64,000 nt of DNA. Source: Actinoplanes philippinensis. GTDB taxonomy: Bacteria > Actinomycetota > Actinomycetes > Mycobacteriales > Micromonosporaceae. Numbering within the stretch: the stretch's first letter is position 1; each line of letters opens with the position of its first letter. Positions 60,099 through 64,000 of this stretch are shown in pieces. The stretch spans positions 1 to 64,000 of the forward strand of contig NZ_FONV01000012.1 of the NCBI RefSeq assembly GCF_900113015.1. Reading direction: 5' to 3'. The notes beneath the pieces were generated by a model. The model was not told where the DNA came from and made no database searches. It was given only the letters and a program-made list of their open reading frames with translations. The translations under genes and the position numbers were made by a program.

Positions 60099-63000
60099 GT
60101 GACGAGGCAAGATTCACATGACGGTCCAGAGGAACACGGCGTGTCGGGTTCGCAACCAGACCTCGTAGAGGCTAAGAAGACGACCGATTCGTCACCCTCG
60201 AATCCGACATTGTCCGACAATTCAGGCATAGTGGATGCGTCGCGACCGGATGCGGAACCATCGCTCGACGGTGTAACCGTCCCCCCGTCGACGGGTGACG
60301 TCCGTCGCCCCTTCCCGTGGCAGCAGGACGATTCCGTCCCGGTGAACCCGCCGGCCCCGGCCCCCGGTTCGGCCTCTGCCGCCCCGGCGCCGGCCGACTC
60401 AGGCGTGTCAGGCGCTCGCACCTCGGCCGGGGCGGGTCTGCCCGCTTCGGCTTCCACCGATTCGGAGGCGCCTGCCGCGGGGCAGTCCGCTGCCGGAAAC
60501 CGGCCCGCGCAGGGGCGGCTTCCGCTGACATTTCTCCAGAGCGAGAAATCGGCTTCCGCTGGTACGGCGCCGTCGCGGGCCTCTACCGCACAAAATCACA
60601 TATCAGGACAAAAGTCCGGATCCGCCACAGGAATCGCCGGAATGCCTTCCGTGCCGGGACAGGCTCCCGCTCCTCAGATCGAGCGTCTCGGCACCGGCGC
60701 GACGGCTCAGTCCGGAGCAGGTGCCGCCTCGATGCTGGGAAGCCTGCCTGGAGCGGGTCCCGCATCGATGCCGGGACACCGGCCGGGGTCGGGCGTCGCC
60801 TCGCCGGGGGTGGCCGGGGCCGGGCACTATCCACCGAGCGGTCCCGGGCCGGTCGGGAACTGGCTTGGTGGACAACCGGGTCAGGGGACGGCACGTGAAA
60901 CCGGGTCGGCCGGTCCGTCCGTGACGATCAGTGCGTCCGCCGCCGCACCACAATCTGCCGCTTCCGCCGGCGGACCGGAACCCGCTTCTTCCGCTGGCGG
61001 ACCTGAATTCGCCGCTTCCGCTGGCGGACCTGAATCCGCTTCTTCCGCAGCCGGGCCGGAACCCGCCGCTTCTCCCGAGCCTGCCGGTCCCGGCGCTCAA
61101 GGTGCGGGCGGCTCCGCGGTCCCCGGCGACGGGCCGAGCAAAGCAGCCGAGTCCGGCTCAGGGCAAGGCTCTGGAGCGAGTGCTGGTCGGCCGACGGACC
61201 TGAGCGGCCGTGTCACCGGCCCTGGCAAGGGCGCGACGGCGAGCGATCAACACGGGGCTACGGCTGACGGCCCGCAGAAGGGCACCCAGGGCAGTGATTC
61301 TTCCGCCGCCGAGGGGCAGGTTGCCAAGGGCACTGTCTCTGGGCAGGGGTCTGCGCCGGGCGCGGTGCCGGGCCATGGGGTTACCCGAGCCGGTTCGGTT
61401 CAGGGCGGCGCGGCATCGGCGCCGGGGCGGGCAGCGGCAGCGGGTGCCGGGGCCGGCCGTGCGGTGGTTCAGGGCCAGGCGTCCGGTCCGGCCAAGGTCG
61501 GAAGCGGGGCTACTACCGGTCAGACGGCTCAGGGCGGCTCGGCAGGTCAGACGGTCCAGGGTGGCTCGGCAGGCCGGACAGCTCAGGGCGGCTCGGAAGG
61601 CCAGGTCGCGAAGCAGACTCAACCTGGTGCCGGTCGTGGTCCGGCAGGTCAGCCTGCTGGGCAGTCTGAATCGGGCGTCCGTCGTGAGCCGGTCGCTGGG
61701 CAGGCGAAGGCGATCGATCCGGACCAGACCGCGACGATCGACCGGTCCGAGTCTGCGGGTCGGCCGGCGAACCCCGGATCAGTTGATCCGGATCGCACGG
61801 CCAGTCTGCAGCGTCCGGTGGATCCGGATCGCACGGCCAAACTTCAGCGTCCGGTGGATCCGGACCGCACCGCGAGCCTGCCGCGTCCGGCGGACCTGAA
61901 CCGTCCGGCCAAGCCGCAACCTCCTACGGATCTCGACCGCACGGTCAGTCTGCAAGGCCCGGTGGACACAGGCCGTACTGCCAGCCGCGGGCCGGCCGGT
62001 CAGGGCGCTGGGCCATGGGCGACGAGGCCGACCTCGCTGAGCACGGGTGCCGCCTCCGCTGGACAGCCGACAACGAAGGGCTCCACGCCGGCCGCGGATG
62101 CGACCCAGATCATCGGCACAACGACGAGCGGCTCAACACCGGCGGGCGGTCAGGCATCGGCCCCGGGCACGACGCGGCCCGGCGGTCCGGCGGCGAGTGG
62201 TGCTGCGAAGGTGGCTGGTCCGGCGCAGCCGGGCGGTCCGGCAGCGAGTGGTGCTGCGAAGGTTGGCGGCGCCACGAGTGGCGCGGCGCAGGCCGGCAGG
62301 GCGGTCAGCGGTGCCGCGAAGGTCGGTGGCGTCGCGGCGAGTGGTGCCGCGGCGAGCGGGTCGGCGAAGGTCGGCGGGGCGGCGAGTGGCGCGGCGCAGG
62401 CCGGCAGGGCGGTCAGCGGTGCCGCGAAGGTCGGTGGCGTCGCGGCGAGTGGTGCCGCGGCGAGCGGGTCGGCGAAGGTCGGCGGGGCGGCGAGTGGCGC
62501 GGCGCAGGCCGGAACGGCGGCGAGTGGGTCCGCGAAGGTCGCTGGAACGGCCGGGGCAGCGCAAGTCGGCGGGGCGGCCAAGGCGGCCGGGGCCGGGCAG
62601 GCAGGCGGGCAGTACGGCCGGGCGGTCGTGTCGCCGAACAGCGCACGGGCGGGTGTGCCGCTGCCCAGCACGGACCCCCGGACCTGGGCCGGCGGTACGG
62701 CCGCCACCGGTGGGGACGCGATCGCGGCCGAGGTGGGAACGGGGCGCGGGTCCCGTACCAGATGGGCCGTCTTGGTGTTGATCTTTGCGGTGTTGGCCGG
62801 TCTCGTCGGGATCGTGCGGCCCGGACCGGTTGACGGGTGGCTGGATGCGCTGGCCGGTGAGCCGGACCGGACCACGCCCGCCCCGGCGCCGGCCACGCCC
62901 GAGCCGACGCCCACACCGGTTCTGGTGGCCGCGGAGACGGACGGCGCCGCGCCGGACGCCGCCGCGGTCAGGACGGCGCTGGATCCGCTGGTCAACGCGG

Positions 63001-64000
63001 CGGCGCTCGGCCCGACCGTGCACATCCAGGTACTCGATGTGGCGAGCGACACAATCCTCTACGAGCGCAACGCGGAGCGCCCGACCACGCCGGCCTCGAC
63101 CACGAAGGTGCTGACCGCGGCGACCGTGCTGGCCGCGCGGGGGGCCGCCTACCGGCTGGAGACGCGGGTGGTGGCCGGCAGCACCCCGGGGGAGGTGGTG
63201 ATCATCGGCGGGGGTGACGCCACGCTGGCCGTCGAGGAGGACGACAGGGACCTGTTCCCGGGGGCGGCGCGGCTGGACGACCTGGCCGAGCAGGTGAAGG
63301 CGGCGCTCGGCGACGTCGAGCCGACCCGGGTCGTGGTGGACGTCTCGCTCTTCGAGGGGCCGGAGACGGCGCCCGGCTGGGAGGCCTGGGACGTGTCGCC
63401 GGGTGGTCAGGTGGCGCGGATCCAGTCGCTGATGACCAACGCGGGCCGGATCGAGCCGGTGCACAACGAGTTCGGCGGGGATCCGCGCTACACCGATCCG
63501 GCGCTGTCCGCGGGCAAGCTGTTCGCCAGGATGATCGGCTCCTCGCAGACGTCGGTGAAGAAGGGCACGGCGCCGGCCGGCGGGTCGCCGTCGGCGGATC
63601 CGGCCGGGACCTGGACGCCCGGCGCCGAGCTGGGCAAGGTGCAGTCGCCGCCGCTGGTGCAGGTGGTCGACTGGATGCTGCAGCAGAGCGACAACGTGCT
63701 GGCCGAGGTGCTGGGGCGGCAGGTGGCGCTCGCGGACGGCAAGGAGGCGAGCTTCGCCGGCGCGGCCGAGGCGATGCGGGACCGGTTGCGCGATCTGGGA
63801 CTTCCGGGAGATCAGGCGACGCTGTACGACGCGAGCGGCCTCTCCAGCCGCAACGGCATCACCCCGACGCTGCTGGTGAAGACGCTGGCGCTGGCGGCCG
63901 GCGGCTCGGAGCCCGCGCTCGGCAACATCTTCAACGGCCTGCCGGTCGCCGGCTGGTCCGGAACCCTGGAGACGCGGTTCGCCACGCCCAGCGGCAACGC
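60099..64000 (+). CDS. dacB: DacB-type D-Ala-D-Ala carboxypeptidase with giant low-complexity N-terminus, 3' end cut
   Basis: An open frame from GTG 60099 (AGGAGG at 60088-60093) to the right edge, about 1300 codons. Residues 1-885 are low-complexity, rich in Ala, Gly, Ser, Pro and Gln, with several repeat families and no signal peptide. One membrane helix follows (WAVLVLIFAVLAGLVGIV, about 886-903), then a short Pro-rich linker and the S13/PBP4 domain: ERNAERPTTPASTTKVLTAA (SxxK Ser and Lys), QQSDNVLAEVLGRQ (SxN motif) and YDASGLSSRNG. The KTG motif lies beyond the window. The S13 domain should trim peptidoglycan outside the membrane. The cytoplasmic extension is unusually long; typical DacB proteins are about 450-550 residues. 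Confidence 0.9.
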   Translation, partial: MTRQDSHDGPEEHGVSGSQPDLVEAKKTTDSSPSNPTLSDNSGIVDASRPDAEPSLDGVTVPPSTGDVRRPFPWQQDDSVPVNPPAPAPGSASAAPAPADSGVSGARTSAGAGLPASASTDSEAPAAGQSAAGNRPAQGRLPLTFLQSEKSASAGTAPSRASTAQNHISGQKSGSATGIAGMPSVPGQAPAPQIERLGTGATAQSGAGAASMLGSLPGAGPASMPGHRPGSGVASPGVAGAGHYPPSGPGPVGNWLGGQPGQGTARETGSAGPSVTISASAAAPQSAASAGGPEPASSAGGPEFAASAGGPESASSAAGPEPAASPEPAGPGAQGAGGSAVPGDGPSKAAESGSGQGSGASAGRPTDLSGRVTGPGKGATASDQHGATADGPQKGTQGSDSSAAEGQVAKGTVSGQGSAPGAVPGHGVTRAGSVQGGAASAPGRAAAAGAGAGRAVVQGQASGPAKVGSGATTGQTAQGGSAGQTVQGGSAGRTAQGGSEGQVAKQTQPGAGRGPAGQPAGQSESGVRREPVAGQAKAIDPDQTATIDRSESAGRPANPGSVDPDRTASLQRPVDPDRTAKLQRPVDPDRTASLPRPADLNRPAKPQPPTDLDRTVSLQGPVDTGRTASRGPAGQGAGPWATRPTSLSTGAASAGQPTTKGSTPAADATQIIGTTTSGSTPAGGQASAPGTTRPGGPAASGAAKVAGPAQPGGPAASGAAKVGGATSGAAQAGRAVSGAAKVGGVAASGAAASGSAKVGGAASGAAQAGRAVSGAAKVGGVAASGAAASGSAKVGGAASGAAQAGTAASGSAKVAGTAGAAQVGGAAKAAGAGQAGGQYGRAVVSPNSARAGVPLPSTDPRTWAGGTAATGGDAIAAEVGTGRGSRTRWAVLVLIFAVLAGLVGIVRPGPVDGWLDALAGEPDRTTPAPAPATPEPTPTPVLVAAETDGAAPDAAAVRTALDPLVNAAALGPTVHIQVLDVASDTILYERNAERPTTPASTTKVLTAATVLAARGAAYRLETRVVAGSTPGEVVIIGGGDATLAVEEDDRDLFPGAARLDDLAEQVKAALGDVEPTRVVVDVSLFEGPETAPGWEAWDVSPGGQVARIQSLMTNAGRIEPVHNEFGGDPRYTDPALSAGKLFARMIGSSQTSVKKGTAPAGGSPSADPAGTWTPGAELGKVQSPPLVQVVDWMLQQSDNVLAEVLGRQVALADGKEASFAGAAEAMRDRLRDLGLPGDQATLYDASGLSSRNGITPTLLVKTLALAAGGSEPALGNIFNGLPVAGWSGTLETRFATPSGN
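61782..61997 (+). repeat. 36-bp tandem repeat in the dacB-type gene
   Basis: About six 36-base units encode VDPDRTASLQRP and variants. The first three are nearly identical in DNA; later ones diverge (TDLDRTVSLQGP). It adds a regular Asp-Arg-Thr pattern to the cytoplasmic region. Confidence 0.88.
62281..62512 (+). repeat. 108-bp exact direct repeat in the dacB-type gene
   Basis: The 108 bases at 62281-62388 recur without change at 62389-62496, and a third copy starts at 62497 but diverges after about 16 bases. Each unit encodes 36 residues of Gly/Ala/Ser/Val sequence (AAQAGRAVSGAAKVGGVAAS and on). Identity at third positions points to recent duplication. Confidence 0.93.

Overview
The window is about 70% GC chromosomal DNA from an actinomycete. 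Codon use, gene families and gene order point to the Micromonosporaceae, most likely Actinoplanes or a close relative; the genus is inferred from content only. It is mostly core chromosome, with an insertion-sequence fragment at the left edge and several places where low-complexity coding repeats have expanded.

Left part (1-15.9 kb): a transposase gene cut by the window edge, a STAS protein, a large secreted protein, tRNA-Ser(GGA), the small SRP RNA, then dnaX - ybaB - recR. A five-gene peptide-type ABC importer follows; one of its two ATPase genes carries a clear frameshift. Middle left (16-27.4 kb, mixed strands): a secreted GH20 hexosaminidase, a lipoprotein HNH nuclease with a small partner, leuA behind a probable leader peptide and attenuator, a lipoprotein, lysC-asd with a visible internal start for the aspartokinase beta chain, a 69-bp tandem repeat in a 0.7-kb gap, pyrE, tRNA-Pro(CGG), a metallophosphoesterase and yqeY.

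From about 26 to 52 kb the order follows the Mycobacterium tuberculosis Rv3683-Rv3671c neighbourhood: metallophosphoesterase, PonA2-type PBP, WhiB4/WblA, two ArsA/Get3-like ATPases, RidA, MBL hydrolase, then Crp, endonuclease III, a thioredoxin-like lipoprotein, a NUDIX hydrolase and MarP protease. These genes link envelope synthesis, redox sensing, cAMP control and stress. Between the MBL gene and crp lie about 11 kb of extra genes: a zinc-ribbon class III adenylate cyclase with AAA and TPR regions, a Ser/Thr kinase, an M4 metalloprotease, and a carboxylase pair whose two subunits both lack residues normally needed for catalysis. The cyclase and Crp together suggest a local cAMP circuit.

Right part (52-64 kb): a small type VII secretion locus (mycP and eccC on one strand, eccD divergent), then ppa and a divergent, very unusual DacB-type D-Ala-D-Ala carboxypeptidase. 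The latter has about 885 low-complexity residues before its only membrane segment and runs off the right edge.

The observations most worth following up are the degenerate carboxylase pair, the giant N-terminal extension of DacB, the repeat expansions in dnaX, the frameshift in the ABC ATPase gene, the leuA leader, and the in-frame 69-bp higher-order repeat.
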